Positions 1 through 8,682 are shown, numbered from the stretch's first letter. The stretch is DNA of 45,729 nt from Acidobacteriota bacterium (GCA_016933615.1 JAFGAO010000128.1:1-45729), one strand, 5' to 3'. Numbers and translations are program-made. The notes: generated by a model from the sequence alone, not told the origin.

Positions 1-75
<75 letters not shown>

Positions 76-84
76 ATTGAAGAT

Positions 85-104
85 CCCCGAATTCTCATTC
101 GGGG
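85..104 (-). other. rRNA leader hairpin next to the 16S 5' end
   Basis: CCCCGAAT and ATTCGGGG form a perfect 8-bp stem with a 4-nt loop, ending about 10 nt before the 16S start. A hairpin here would be transcribed in the pre-rRNA leader. It may help leader folding or RNase processing. It is not a terminator, because no U-tract follows in the direction of transcription. Confidence 0.55.
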
Positions 105-153
105 TACTGGTGTCATACATTTGGAATGGATGTTTTGGACACGCACTATCTAG

Positions 154-166
154 TTATCAAAGATCT
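154..166 (-). promoter_or_regulatory. boxA-like antitermination element in the rRNA leader
   Basis: On the minus strand the leader reads AGATCTTTGATAA, close to the bacterial rRNA boxA consensus (GCTCTTTAACAA type). It lies just downstream of the P2 promoter and upstream of 16S, where NusB/NusE-dependent antitermination sites normally sit. The call rests on motif and position only. Confidence 0.55.
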
Positions 167-178
167 AGGTATTTCGCT

Positions 179-207
179 ATATTAGGTAAAAAAAGCCGAG
201 AAGTCAA
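179..207 (-). promoter_or_regulatory. rRNA promoter P2
   Basis: On the minus strand TTGACT (rc of 202-207) and TAATAT (rc of 179-184) are separated by exactly 17 bp, giving a strong sigma-70-type promoter. The start of transcription would be near position 172, about 95 nt before the 16S 5' end. It is the downstream member of a tandem promoter pair, the usual arrangement for rRNA operons. Confidence 0.8.
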
Positions 208-308
208 GTATGCTTTGTTTTTACCCGCTTCACCGGAGGGCGTTAAGTTTGCCGCCACGCCATTTTCGGGGCCGGTTTCCGTCCCCGAACTTCCATTAAA
301 GCCCGGGA

Positions 309-337
309 ATAGTAGAGGCAAACCCGCCGCATGTCAA
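309..337 (-). promoter_or_regulatory. rRNA promoter P1
   Basis: On the minus strand a perfect TTGACA (rc of 332-337) lies 17 bp from TACTAT (rc of 309-314). An A/T-rich stretch directly upstream of the -35 (rc of 341-360) looks like an UP element, and the discriminator after the -10 is GC-rich (TCCCGGG), as expected for growth-rate or ppGpp-controlled rRNA promoters. Predicted transcription starts near 302, giving a leader of roughly 225 nt. Confidence 0.82.
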
Positions 338-961
338 GAACGATTGTTAAATTTTTGCTAATCTTTCAGGAGACTCGCGGGGGAATCCTCCATCTCGGAA
401 ATTCTATCTCCAATAATATCAATGTGATATATGATACCTATCCAAAATTACCCATAGTGAGACCGGGCACAAAAAGTACCACGGCGCTACTTTTCCGGTT
501 CCGGAAATCGATGTGCGTCAAGCCCCGGGGCGGCACACAAGGCCGGCGGATTATTTCGGCTTAGGGCCGGCGGGACCCGAAATCGCATGGGGCTCCACAG
601 CAAAGGGGGACGCATTTTCAAATTTACTATTGTATTGAAAATCCCATAAAGTTTTCATGGAAGGAAAAGGCCAGGGCACCCTCGATGTAGCCGTATCGGA
701 AAATCCCGCAGGCTGACCCGACAAAATTGCACCGCGGAAAAAGACTATTAATAGGAATAAACAAGCTGCAGGTGCCTATTGACACGGAACCGGACGTGTG
801 AAAGCCTTATACATTCCGAGGATGATTTAAACGAACGATATAGATCCTTATGAGTTCCTAGCCGCATGGAAATGTAGGAAAATTGTTTGAGCAATAACAG
901 TATCCCGGCACTTTCCAGTTACACAATCAACATTTGACTATAAACCACAGGAGGTATGTTC
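338..961. other. Intergenic region, no gene seen
   Basis: This stretch separates the leftward rRNA promoter from the rightward beta-barrel gene. The only ORF listed (331-564) has no recognisable product and overlaps the P1 promoter, so I treat it as chance. No tRNA, strong hairpin or repeat is visible. The promoter for the beta-barrel gene should lie near the right end, where TATAAA occurs about 20 nt before the start codon, but no convincing -35 partner is spaced correctly. Confidence 0.6.
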
Positions 962-1609
962 ATGAAAAAGCTTTTGGTCGCTGCTGCGCTGTTCAGTCTG
1001 TTTTGTCTCCCGGCCCTAGCCGCGGACGCTCCGGCATTCGAGATCTTCGGCGGATACTCGCTTATTCACACCATGGACAATGATAAATTGGACCTTTCCT
1101 CGCAGACCGCCCAGGGATTCATCGCCGCGGTGGAAGGCAATGTCCATCCCAATTTCGGTATTGTCGGTGAATTCGGGTTCTACCAGAACACCGAATCCGG
1201 AGTCGAAAGCTACAACGGGTTTGAAGGCATCCCCTCGGCTCTTCCCTATGAATATGGATGGGAAGAAAAAACCCGGCATTACCCGATTTTATTCGGCCCC
1301 CGTGTCAGCTATCGAGGAGATACCGTCAGGGTTTTCGCCCATTACCTGCTCGGATTTGCCAAAACCACATGGGACTGGAAATACTGGGAAGAGTATGAAG
1401 GTTATTACGAGGAAACCGGCAGCGAGGGCGACACCAATTTCGCCCAGGCGGTCGGCGGCGGCATCGACATCTCACTGAACGACACGTTTTCGATCCGCCC
1501 CGCTCAAGTGGATTGGGTGAGCATAAGGGTCTCGGGCGACGGGGACTCCACGTGGATTAACGGCATCCGGTATTCCGGCGGCATTGTTATCAAACTCGGT
1601 TCCAGGTAG
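962..1609 (+). CDS. Outer-membrane beta-barrel protein, copy 1
   Basis: A 215-residue protein with a clear Sec signal peptide (MKKLLVAAALFSLFCLPALA, cleavage after ALA) followed by alternating aromatic/polar strands typical of a small eight-strand-like OMP_b-brl/OmpA-type barrel, ending in a short basic tail (KLGSR). The ORF track starts at 956, but ATG 962 is preferred: the AGGAGG at 949-954 lies 7 nt before it and would be only 1 nt from the 956 ATG. The paralogue downstream starts at the equivalent codon. The two proteins share long identical blocks, such as FIAAVEGNVHPNFGIVGEFG. The function beyond being a surface barrel is unknown; no porin-specific or enzymatic motif is visible. Confidence 0.85.
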   Translation: MKKLLVAAALFSLFCLPALAADAPAFEIFGGYSLIHTMDNDKLDLSSQTAQGFIAAVEGNVHPNFGIVGEFGFYQNTESGVESYNGFEGIPSALPYEYGWEEKTRHYPILFGPRVSYRGDTVRVFAHYLLGFAKTTWDWKYWEEYEGYYEETGSEGDTNFAQAVGGGIDISLNDTFSIRPAQVDWVSIRVSGDGDSTWINGIRYSGGIVIKLGSR

Positions 1610-1677
1610 ATACCGGTTCCGTCAAGTCGGAACGATTTTTAAGTTTTAAACGTTTCTAGAGCTGGAATGCAGACAAC

Positions 1678-1712
1678 CGTCGTGCGGGCCCAAGAAAACG
1701 GCCTGCACGACG
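1678..1712 (+). terminator. Stem-loop downstream of barrel copy 1
   Basis: CGTCGTGCGGGCC pairs with GGCCTGCACGACG (13 bp, one G-U) around a 9-nt loop, and C1677-G1713 can extend it by one pair. It lies about 70 nt after the stop codon. No U-tract follows, so it may be a Rho-assisted or RNA 3'-end stabilising hairpin rather than a classical intrinsic terminator. The remainder of 1610-2063 holds no supported gene; ORF 1667-1933 crosses this hairpin and looks spurious. Confidence 0.45.
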
Positions 1713-2063
1713 GGAAAAAACGGCATCCTGAAACTCAAGCGAAACCCTTCTCAATCCCTCGCCTTCCCCGCATCTCCATCTATCCCGTCCATAGCCGATG
1801 CAATCGCTTTTCAGTCAGACGCGCGCTGCCGCTCCATATCCTGTGCGGATTCCTTCCTAGTAAGGACGCAGGTATAAAAAAATCAGGTAGAAATAAAAAA
1901 ATTTGTTTTTTTTGTGACTTTTGTGTATTTTAACACGCAAACATTATTCCAATGGGGTATCAATGCCGATGGATAATTGAATGCCTTAAGCGGCAGATTG
2001 AAATAAAGGATTATTCGCGTAAACCGATGAAGCATCTGTTAACAAAACTCAGGAGGTAGGTGC

Positions 2064-2684
2064 ATGAAAAAGCTTTTAGCTGCAGTCACGCTGTTCAGTA
2101 TGTTCTGTTTGCCGGCATTTGCCGGTGATGCTCCGGCGTTCGAGATCTTCGGCGGATACTCTCTTATCCACGCCGGAGAAGTCGAGGAATATGACGTTTG
2201 CGCCCAGACCTTACACGGATTTATCGCGGCCGTGGAAGGGAATGTCCATCCCAATTTCGGAATCGTCGGTGAGTTCGGTTTCTACCAAAACACCGATTCC
2301 GGAACCGAAACCGATGAATTTTATGAATATGGCTGGGAAGAAAAATACCGTCACATCCCGTTTTTATTCGGCCCCCGCGTCAGCTATCGGGGCGACAATG
2401 TCCGGCTTTTCGCTCATTACCTGCTCGGGGCCGTACGATCCTCAGTGGACTGGTACTATTGGGAAGAAGGGGAAGGAATGTACGAAGATTCCGGCACTGA
2501 AAGCGATACCAGTTTTGCCCAAGCAGTCGGGGGCGGTATCGACATCTCCCTGAACGATACGGTTTCCATCCGTCCCGCCCAAGTGGACTGGATCAGCATA
2601 AAGGCTACTTATGAAGACATATCCGAGTGGATGAATGCTTTCCGCTATTCCGGCGGCATCATCATTAAACTCGGTTCCAGGTAA
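2064..2684 (+). CDS. Outer-membrane beta-barrel protein, copy 2
   Basis: A 206-residue paralogue of the preceding gene, with signal peptide MKKLLAAVTLFSMFCLPAFA and the same barrel body (APAFEIFGGYSLIH, FGPRVSYRGD, FAQAVGGGIDISLNDT). The start is fixed by AGGAGG ten nucleotides before the ATG region, matching copy 1. Compared with copy 1, one surface-loop segment is shorter (after GFYQNT) and the first variable loop contains a cysteine (YDVCAQT) that copy 1 lacks. Differences concentrate in the putative external loops while strands are conserved, as expected for duplicated surface proteins diverging under outside selection. Its substrate or partner is not known. Confidence 0.85.
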   Translation: MKKLLAAVTLFSMFCLPAFAGDAPAFEIFGGYSLIHAGEVEEYDVCAQTLHGFIAAVEGNVHPNFGIVGEFGFYQNTDSGTETDEFYEYGWEEKYRHIPFLFGPRVSYRGDNVRLFAHYLLGAVRSSVDWYYWEEGEGMYEDSGTESDTSFAQAVGGGIDISLNDTVSIRPAQVDWISIKATYEDISEWMNAFRYSGGIIIKLGSR

Positions 2685-2751
2685 AAGCCGAATCCGGCTT
2701 CCTGGAGCGAACTCTCGAGTTGAATCGTCTCGAGGCACTCTATACAGGCAA

Positions 2752-2789
2752 TCGGCGGGCGGGCCGTTTTCATACGGCCCGTCCGCCGA
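2752..2789. terminator. Strong hairpin between convergent barrel and purN genes
   Basis: TCGGCGGGCGGGCCGT pairs with ACGGCCCGTCCGCCGA (16 bp with one G-U on one strand) around a 6-nt loop. It sits between the end of the rightward barrel gene and the end of leftward purN, a typical place for a bidirectional terminator. No long T-run follows on either strand (AATAAAA on the right). Confidence 0.6.
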
Positions 2790-2840
2790 ATAAAATCAGG
2801 CAAACTGGGAATTCAGCGACAACCCCCTCCATTCACATCC

Positions 2841-3428
2841 CTACCCCGCACCGGCATTCATCCTGTCCAGAACCAGAGCAATGGCGCGCCAGTAGGCCTG
2901 GTGCTCCTGCTCCAGTATCCGGGCGGAGAGCGTTTCCTCGTCGTCCCCTTCCCTGACCTCGACCGCCCGCTGCAGGATGATCGGACCGGTGTCGACGCCT
3001 TCGTCCGCAAAATGCACGGTGCAGCCGGACACTTTGACGCCATGCTCCAGCGCCTGCCGCTGGGCGTGAAGGCCGGGGAAAGAAGGAAGCAGCGCCGGGT
3101 GTATGTTCAGGATCCGCTTCGGGAAGGCCCGTATCACTGCCGGGCTCAGGATGCGCATGAATCCGGCCAGGCATATGAGCGCGGGATCGTATTTTATGAG
3201 TTTTTCGACAAGCCGCCGGTCGTAGGCTTCTCTGTCCGCCCCCTTAGACGGCAGGCATTCGGCCTTGAGCCCGAACTCGCGGGCGCGCCCGAACCCCGCC
3301 GCTTCGGCGACATTGCTGATCACGCAGCAGATGGTCGCATTCAAATCCCCCCTCCGTATCGCTTCATGGATGGCTACGAAATTCGACCCGCGACCGGAAA
3401 GCAGTATGGCAAGCCTTCGATTGTCCAT
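2841..3428 (-). CDS. purN: Phosphoribosylglycinamide formyltransferase (PurN)
   Basis: Catalyses 10-formyl-THF-dependent formylation of GAR to FGAR, step 3 of de novo purine synthesis, in the cytoplasm. The protein (195 aa) has the phosphate-binding GRGSN near the N-terminus, the catalytic N-x-H block ILNIHPALLPSFPG, and the late aspartate in GVDTGPIIL, all PurN signatures. The length is normal for the family (about 190-215 aa). The ORF track begins four codons earlier at 3440; ATG 3428 is preferred because a GGGGAT stretch lies about 4-5 nt upstream while the earlier ATG has no Shine-Dalgarno. It is transcribed with purF, which ends 117-130 nt upstream on the same strand. Confidence 0.93.
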   Translation of the reverse strand: MDNRRLAILLSGRGSNFVAIHEAIRRGDLNATICCVISNVAEAAGFGRAREFGLKAECLPSKGADREAYDRRLVEKLIKYDPALICLAGFMRILSPAVIRAFPKRILNIHPALLPSFPGLHAQRQALEHGVKVSGCTVHFADEGVDTGPIILQRAVEVREGDDEETLSARILEQEHQAYWRAIALVLDRMNAGAG

Positions 3429-3557
3429 GGATCCCCGCATGGTTGAAAATTGAAGATTAAAAACACACCGCAGAAACGAAAAGACCGCAGAGGTCTGCAG
3501 AGGAAAACCAACTTTTAATATCTCTTTGTCCCTTACGACTGCTCTGCAACATTCGTT

Positions 3558-4991
3558 TTATTCATCCGGGGCTTCGGCCGGAGGCGGATCGTCCGTATCG
3601 TCGAAAAGCTTCCGCTGCCTGTCGTTGAAAACAACATCCGTCGGGTATCGGTCCGTAAAGCAGGCGGAGCAATACCGGTTCTTGTTATCCACCGACTTCA
3701 GAACGGACTCCAGGCTGTTGTAACCGAGCGAATCCGCCCCGATGAATTCCCCGATCTCCTCCACCGTTTTCGACGATGCGATCAGCTCGCGCTTCGTGGG
3801 GATGTCGATGCCGTAGTAGCATGGAGCAATCAGGGGCGGCGCCGTAATGCGTACGTGGATCTGCCGGGCTCCCGCCGCGCGGATAATCTGCACGATTTTT
3901 TTGCTCGTCGTTCCGCGGACGATGGAATCGTCCACGAGAACGACCCGCTTGCCCTGCAGTATTTCCCGCACCGGATTGAGCTTGATCTTGACGCCGAAAT
4001 TGCGGATGGACTGTTTCGGCTCGATAAAGGTCCGGCCGATATAGTGGTTGCGTATCAATCCGAACTCCAGGGGAATCCCGCTTTCCTGGGAATACCCTAT
4101 GGCGGCCGAAACGCCGGAGTCGGGAACCGGAACGACCACGTCGGCATCCGCTTTATGCTGCCGCGCCAGGTTTTTGCCCATTTCCCTTCGGCTGCTATTC
4201 ACCGTCCGTCCGAACACCAGGCTGTCGGGACGGCTGAAGTAAATATGCTCGAAAACACAGAAGGAAGGCTTCTCTTTCGGCAAGGGAAACTGATATTCCA
4301 GGCTGTTCCCCTCGATCGTCAAAACCTCCCCCGGCTCGATGTCCCGGATATATTCCGCGTTGATCAGGTCCAGCGCGCACGTTTCGGAAGCCACGACATA
4401 GGAATCCCTGATCCTGCCCAGGACCAGGGGGCGGAAGCCGCGCGGGTCCCTGGCCGCAAGTAGGTATTCCGGAGTCAACAGCACCAGGCAATAGGCACCC
4501 TGTATCATTCGCAGAGCTTCGACAAAAGCTTCCTGGAGCGTGCGCCTCCTGGACCGGGATATGAGATGCAGCACGACTTCAGTGTCGCTGGTCGAGTGGA
4601 AAATAGCGCCGTCCCGCTCCAGTTCCCGCTTCAGCTGGGATGCGTTGGTAAGGTTCCCGTTGTGAGCGAGCGCTACGGGCCCCCGCCAGCAGTCGATCAG
4701 CATCGGCTGGGCGTTCCATAGAGCGCTTTCCCCGGAAGTCGAATAACGGACGTGCCCCAGGGCGGAATCGCCCGGAAGCCTTTCCAGGCGGTATTCGCTG
4801 AAAAGATCGGCCACGTAACCCATCCCTCTTTCGATGTGCAATTTGACCCGGTCGGAACTTACGATGCCGGCGGATTCCTGTCCGCGGTGCTGCAGCGCGT
4901 AGAGCCCCAGGTAGGTCATTCTCGCCGCCTCAGGGTGGGACACGATACCGAAAATGCCGCATTCCTCTCCCGGTTTATCCCAAGGTTCCAT
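3558..4991 (-). CDS. purF: Amidophosphoribosyltransferase (PurF)
   Basis: First committed enzyme of purine synthesis: transfers glutamine ammonia to PRPP. The 477-aa protein starts with a ten-residue propeptide (MEPWDKPGEE) before the catalytic Cys11 of CGIFGIV, so it should be matured by propeptide removal. The PRPP-binding signature VVLVDDSIVRGTT is near 350-362. Cysteines 245, 391, 441 and 444 (the last two in YCSACF) match the four ligands of the [4Fe-4S] cluster in the Bacillus-type, oxygen-sensitive enzyme, unlike the cluster-free E. coli PurF. It is followed by purN on the same strand. The Shine-Dalgarno is weak (GGGAAA about 10 nt upstream). Confidence 0.95.
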   Translation of the reverse strand: MEPWDKPGEECGIFGIVSHPEAARMTYLGLYALQHRGQESAGIVSSDRVKLHIERGMGYVADLFSEYRLERLPGDSALGHVRYSTSGESALWNAQPMLIDCWRGPVALAHNGNLTNASQLKRELERDGAIFHSTSDTEVVLHLISRSRRRTLQEAFVEALRMIQGAYCLVLLTPEYLLAARDPRGFRPLVLGRIRDSYVVASETCALDLINAEYIRDIEPGEVLTIEGNSLEYQFPLPKEKPSFCVFEHIYFSRPDSLVFGRTVNSSRREMGKNLARQHKADADVVVPVPDSGVSAAIGYSQESGIPLEFGLIRNHYIGRTFIEPKQSIRNFGVKIKLNPVREILQGKRVVLVDDSIVRGTTSKKIVQIIRAAGARQIHVRITAPPLIAPCYYGIDIPTKRELIASSKTVEEIGEFIGADSLGYNSLESVLKSVDNKNRYCSACFTDRYPTDVVFNDRQRKLFDDTDDPPPAEAPDE

Positions 4992-5368
4992 TCTTATATT
5001 TTCCCAAGATTTGTATTAATGAATCCATTTACCTATCGGTTCCGCCCGCGCCGTCGCGTAACTGTTTTCCCTGCAGCTCCTGGGCCGCGAGCGTGTCCGA
5101 GGCGGGGGCGAATTCCGTTTCCGGTCCGTGGAAATTCATATTATACACAATCCGGCAAATAGCACTGACGGAATAATCCAAACCGGGAAGGCCCGCGGAC
5201 CCGCTCGGGCAATGGCTGGAAAAATTAAATCCGGGGGAAAAGAATCCCTTCGGAATCCATTTTTGCGGATTTCCGCCTCATTTTTCTATGCCGGAGACAT
5301 GCCTTGATATACCATAATAGAGTTTTGCGGGGGCTATAGGAACAACGAAGGAAACAGGGAGCACGCAG
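4992..5368. other. Divergent intergenic region purF / lsrF
   Basis: About 375 nt separate the leftward purF from the rightward lsrF-like gene and must hold both promoters. I see a possible -10 (CATAAT near 5310) for the rightward gene but no well-spaced -35. No PurR-type operator or riboswitch is recognisable. ORF 4752-5162 overlaps purF and is not supported. Confidence 0.5.
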
Positions 5369-6250
5369 ATGGCGGATAGAGACGACTTGAGCAACGCAAA
5401 AAACTTCCATTTGGATATGCCGGCAAGAAGCGAGCCGTTTTTTCTTAAAGGATCCCAGTCGCTGGACTGGGGCATGCAAAACCGCCTGGCAAGGATATTC
5501 CACCCTGCATCGGGCAGAACCGTCATGCTCGCCATCGACCACGGGTATTTCCAGGGACCCACGACGGGCCTCGAAAGAGTCGACCTGAATATCGTCCCGC
5601 TCCTGCCTTTTGCCGATGCTCTGATGCTGACACGCGGCATTCTCAGGTCTTCGATCCCTCCATCGGCGCCGCGCGGCACCGTGCTGCGTGCCAGCGGCGG
5701 CCCCAGCATTCTGAAGGAGCTTTCCAACGAACAGATCGCAATGGACTTAGAGGACGCCATACGGCTGAACGCCGCAGCGCTGGCCGTGCAGGTTTTCATC
5801 GGCGGAGAATTCGAAACTCAGTCGATTCACAATATGACGCGTCTCGTTGATGCCGGCAACCGGTACGGGATACCCGTGCTGGGAGTGACGGCTGTCGGGA
5901 AAAATATGACACGGGATGCCCGATACTTCCGTTTGGCATGCCGCATCTCGGCCGAACTGGGTGCCCATTTCGTCAAAACCTACTACGTTGAGGAGGGCTT
6001 CGAAACGGTTACGGCATCCTGCCCCGTTCCCGTTATTATGGCCGGAGGTAAAAAGCTGCCTGAACTGGAAGCATTGACCATGGCCTACAATGCCGTCCGG
6101 GAAGGCGCCGCCGGCGTGGACATGGGGCGCAATATCTTTCAGTCGGACGCCCCCGCCGCAATGATACAGGCGGTAAGGAAAGTGGTTCACGAAGGGGTGA
6201 AACCGGATGAGGCGTTCGAAATATACCGGGAATTAAAGAGTAAGCCGTAA
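5369..6250 (+). CDS. lsrF: LsrF-type 3-hydroxy-5-phosphonooxypentane-2,4-dione thiolase / class I aldolase
   Basis: A 293-aa class I aldolase-fold (TIM barrel) protein closely resembling E. coli LsrF along its whole length: MAD.DD start, [45 protein letters not shown] and [12 protein letters not shown] are all shared from memory. Lys203 in FVKTYYVE falls at the position of the Schiff-base lysine of E. coli LsrF. In enterics this enzyme transfers an acetyl group from phospho-AI-2-derived substrate to CoA. No lsr transporter, LsrK kinase, LsrG or LsrR is nearby, so AI-2 turnover is not supported by context; a related phosphosugar substrate is equally possible. AGGGAG lies 7 nt before the ATG. 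The next gene is an aldolase/dehydrogenase fusion 232 nt downstream. Confidence 0.88.
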   Translation: MADRDDLSNAKNFHLDMPARSEPFFLKGSQSLDWGMQNRLARIFHPASGRTVMLAIDHGYFQGPTTGLERVDLNIVPLLPFADALMLTRGILRSSIPPSAPRGTVLRASGGPSILKELSNEQIAMDLEDAIRLNAAALAVQVFIGGEFETQSIHNMTRLVDAGNRYGIPVLGVTAVGKNMTRDARYFRLACRISAELGAHFVKTYYVEEGFETVTASCPVPVIMAGGKKLPELEALTMAYNAVREGAAGVDMGRNIFQSDAPAAMIQAVRKVVHEGVKPDEAFEIYRELKSKP

Positions 6251-6421
6251 ACCTCACCAATTAAGGTCGCGTTGAGTTACCTGGAAACGAAGTCGGGCTG
6301 ATGCAACGAACTTGAACCGGCGATTGGCGCGATATTCATGATAGGTTGAACAAAGCCTTGAAGCCCGATCCCAACAAGGGAACCGTGGCCGCGCTGTCGG
6401 GCGATGCGAAAACCCCTGGAA

Positions 6422-6439
6422 AAACCCGAGGACGGGTTT
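6422..6439 (+). other. Small hairpin upstream of the aldolase/SDR fusion
   Basis: AAACCCG and CGGGTTT form a 7-bp stem with an AGGA loop, 43 nt before the start codon of the next gene. It could mark a weak attenuator or the end of the lsrF transcript, but no U-tract follows directly. Nothing else is recognised in the 232-nt gap; ORF 6346-6756 is a frame-shadow of the downstream gene. Confidence 0.3.
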
Positions 6440-6482
6440 ATGGATCGTATTTTTACAGGCGTCCGCCTGCAACGGGAGCAGC

Positions 6483-8591
6483 ATGGAAAACCGCTGGTCG
6501 GATAACGAAGCATCTCAATTTATCGAGGAATATAAGGGGAAATGCGGCGCGGACCTGGCTGCCTGCCTGTACATCTCGTCCCTCATTGGAGCGGACGAGA
6601 GCCTGGTTCTGCACGGCGGGGGCAATTCCTCGGTCAAGTCGGCCCACATCGATCTTTTCGGCGAAGAGATCGAATCCATTTATGTCAAGGCTTCCGGCCA
6701 CGATATGGCATGCGCACGCCCGAACGGCTATAGCGGACTCGATCTGGGATACCTGAAAAAGCTTCGTTTCCTTCCGGAGCTTTCCGAGGCGGAAACGGCA
6801 AACGTGTTCCGGACTCATTTGCTGGATTCGAATGCAGCCATGCCTTCAATCGAAACACTTCTGCATGCGTTCATTCCGGGAAAGTACGTCAACCACACGC
6901 ACCCGGACGCCATCCTGACCCTTTCCAACCAGATCGACGGAGAAAGCCGGCTGCATCAAGCGCTGGGAGACGGGGTTCTGATTCTTCCCTATTATCCGTC
7001 GGGTTTCAAGCTGGCAATAGCCGTTGCCGATTTGATGGACTCCGGCGCCGCCGCCAACGCACTGGTTTTAATGAAGCACGGACTCGTGACCTGGGGAGAA
7101 ACGGCAAGGGAATCCTATGAAGCGACCATAAGCCTGGTCGGCAAAGCCGAGAAGTACATATCGAAACATGCCCGAAACTTAAGCGCAGCGGGCATTTCCA
7201 CGTCCCCCGAGGAGGCTGGAAAGAAATATCTTCAAATCGCTCCCGTGATCCGGGGAGTTATGGCGCAGCCGACCGGCGACCGGGATCGTCCCTGGTTGAT
7301 GTCTATCGTCCAGCCCCTGATAAACAGGGACGTGCTGGAGCTGCTGGATTCCGATAAGGGCCGGGACATTGCATCCACGCCGCCCCTGACATCGGACCAC
7401 CTGATCCGCACCAAGGCCAATTATCTCTGGATCGAGAACCCGGAGTACGGCGATCCGTCGAGGCTGCGGTCGCAGATTTCGGAAGCCGTCGGCAAATACA
7501 TCGACGACTACAACGCATACGTCGACCGGCATGCCGACAGGATGCCGGAGGGGGTCAAGCGGCTCGATGCCCTGCCCCGGGTCCTTCTTCTTCCCGGACT
7601 GGGCGCGATATGCGTCGGCAAGAGCGTCGAGGATTCCACCATCGTGCGGGACATCACCAGCCACACCCTTTCCGTTAAAAAACGGATCGCGGCCATGGGA
7701 AGGTACAGCGGATTGGACGAAGAGGCCCTGTTCGACATGGAATACAAACCGCTGCAGCATTCCAAGCTGCAGCGATCCGCGCGGCTCCCTCTGGAGCGGA
7801 AAACGGCCCTGATTACCGGGGCCGCCGGCGCCATCGGATCCGGCATTGCACAGGAGCTGCTCGAACAGGGATGCCACGTCGCCGTGTCCGACGTCGACGG
7901 CTCCCGCATGAAAGAGCTGGTCGAAGAATTGCGGATTTCTTTCGGCTCCAGGGTGCTCGGCGTTGCTCTCGACATCACAAATCCGCAATCGGTCACGGAG
8001 GGATTCAATTCCGTGATCCGGTCCTGGGGAGGCCTGGATATAGCCGTTCTCAATGCGGGCATGGCCCATGTTTCCCCGATCGAGAGCATGGATATCGAGA
8101 CATTTCAGAAGCTTGAAAAGATAAATGTCGAAGGCACCCTGGGCATGCTGAACGGGTGCGCCCGTCATTTCAGGCTCCAGGGCACCGGAGGCGATATCGT
8201 GCTTATTTCAACCAAAAACGTGTTCGCGCCGGGCGCCCGCTTCGGAGCCTACAGCGCAACGAAAGCGGCAGCGCATCAGCTGGCCAGGATCGCGAGCCAG
8301 GAATTCGCGGAATTCGACGTGCGGGTGAACATGGTTGCTCCCGACGCGGTATTTTCAAACGGAAACCGCAGATCGGGATTGTGGGACCGGATCGGTCCCG
8401 ACAGAATGGCGGCGAGAGGATTGAGCGCAGAAGGACTGGAGGAATACTACCGGAACCGCAACCTCCTCAAAGCCAGGATCACGGCCCGGCATGTGGCAAA
8501 AGCCGTTCTCTTTTTTATCACGCGTCAGACTCCGACGACGGGGGCGACCCTCCCCGTCGACGGGGGGCTGCCCGATGCGACGCCGAGATAG
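6483..8591 (+). CDS. Bifunctional class II aldolase / short-chain dehydrogenase (RhaE-RhaW/YuxG type)
   Basis: A 702-aa fusion. Residues about 25-230 form a class II (zinc) aldolase domain with H138 and H140 in VNHTHPD and H199 in MKHGLVTWG as metal ligands. Residues about 440-700 form a Rossmann SDR domain with TGAAGAIGSG at 445, NAGMAH, and the catalytic Y590-x3-K594 (YSATKAA). The architecture matches the rhamnulose-1-phosphate aldolase/lactaldehyde dehydrogenase fusions of deoxysugar catabolism (known family). The natural substrate is inferred, since no rhamnose isomerase, kinase or transporter is nearby. GGGAG lies about 5-6 nt before the ATG. It may share a transcript with the LsrF-type gene, suggesting joint breakdown of a phosphorylated C5/C6 deoxysugar. 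A palindromic repeat begins 3 nt after the stop. Confidence 0.88.
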   Translation: MENRWSDNEASQFIEEYKGKCGADLAACLYISSLIGADESLVLHGGGNSSVKSAHIDLFGEEIESIYVKASGHDMACARPNGYSGLDLGYLKKLRFLPELSEAETANVFRTHLLDSNAAMPSIETLLHAFIPGKYVNHTHPDAILTLSNQIDGESRLHQALGDGVLILPYYPSGFKLAIAVADLMDSGAAANALVLMKHGLVTWGETARESYEATISLVGKAEKYISKHARNLSAAGISTSPEEAGKKYLQIAPVIRGVMAQPTGDRDRPWLMSIVQPLINRDVLELLDSDKGRDIASTPPLTSDHLIRTKANYLWIENPEYGDPSRLRSQISEAVGKYIDDYNAYVDRHADRMPEGVKRLDALPRVLLLPGLGAICVGKSVEDSTIVRDITSHTLSVKKRIAAMGRYSGLDEEALFDMEYKPLQHSKLQRSARLPLERKTALITGAAGAIGSGIAQELLEQGCHVAVSDVDGSRMKELVEELRISFGSRVLGVALDITNPQSVTEGFNSVIRSWGGLDIAVLNAGMAHVSPIESMDIETFQKLEKINVEGTLGMLNGCARHFRLQGTGGDIVLISTKNVFAPGARFGAYSATKAAAHQLARIASQEFAEFDVRVNMVAPDAVFSNGNRRSGLWDRIGPDRMAARGLSAEGLEEYYRNRNLLKARITARHVAKAVLFFITRQTPTTGATLPVDGGLPDATPR

Positions 8592-8594
8592 AAG

Positions 8595-8682
8595 GGGCGA
8601 ACTTTGAGTTCGCCCAATGCAAACCTCGTGTTCGCCCTTTTGACGAAACCGTAGATCGTAGGGGCGAACCTCGTGTTCGCCC
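8595..8682. repeat. Palindromic repeat locus A (GGGCGAAC-N5-GTTCGCCC)
   Basis: Two full copies (8595-8615, with variant arm GGGCGAACTTTGAGTTCGCCC-like, and 8662-8682) flank one half-copy ending at 8637. Each copy has 8-bp perfect arms and a 5-nt centre. The locus fills the gap between the aldolase/SDR gene and ruvA. The same element recurs at 19851-19975 and 21345-21388. It is likely a dispersed REP-like non-coding element that forms a stem-loop in RNA and could act as a transcript end. Confidence 0.85.

Noticed and set aside
331-564. 77-aa ORF upstream of the barrel genes
   Set aside because: It overlaps the rRNA P1 promoter and has no family match or ribosome-binding site.
1667-1933. 88-aa ORF between the barrel genes
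   Set aside because: It crosses a strong hairpin, has no Shine-Dalgarno and no recognisable product.
5369-6250. AI-2 quorum-signal degradation locus
   Set aside because: Only the LsrF-type gene is present; no transporter, kinase, regulator or LsrG.
7179-8168. 329-aa minus-strand ORF opposite the aldolase/SDR fusion
   Set aside because: Shadow frame; low-complexity His/Gly-rich composition, no motif.
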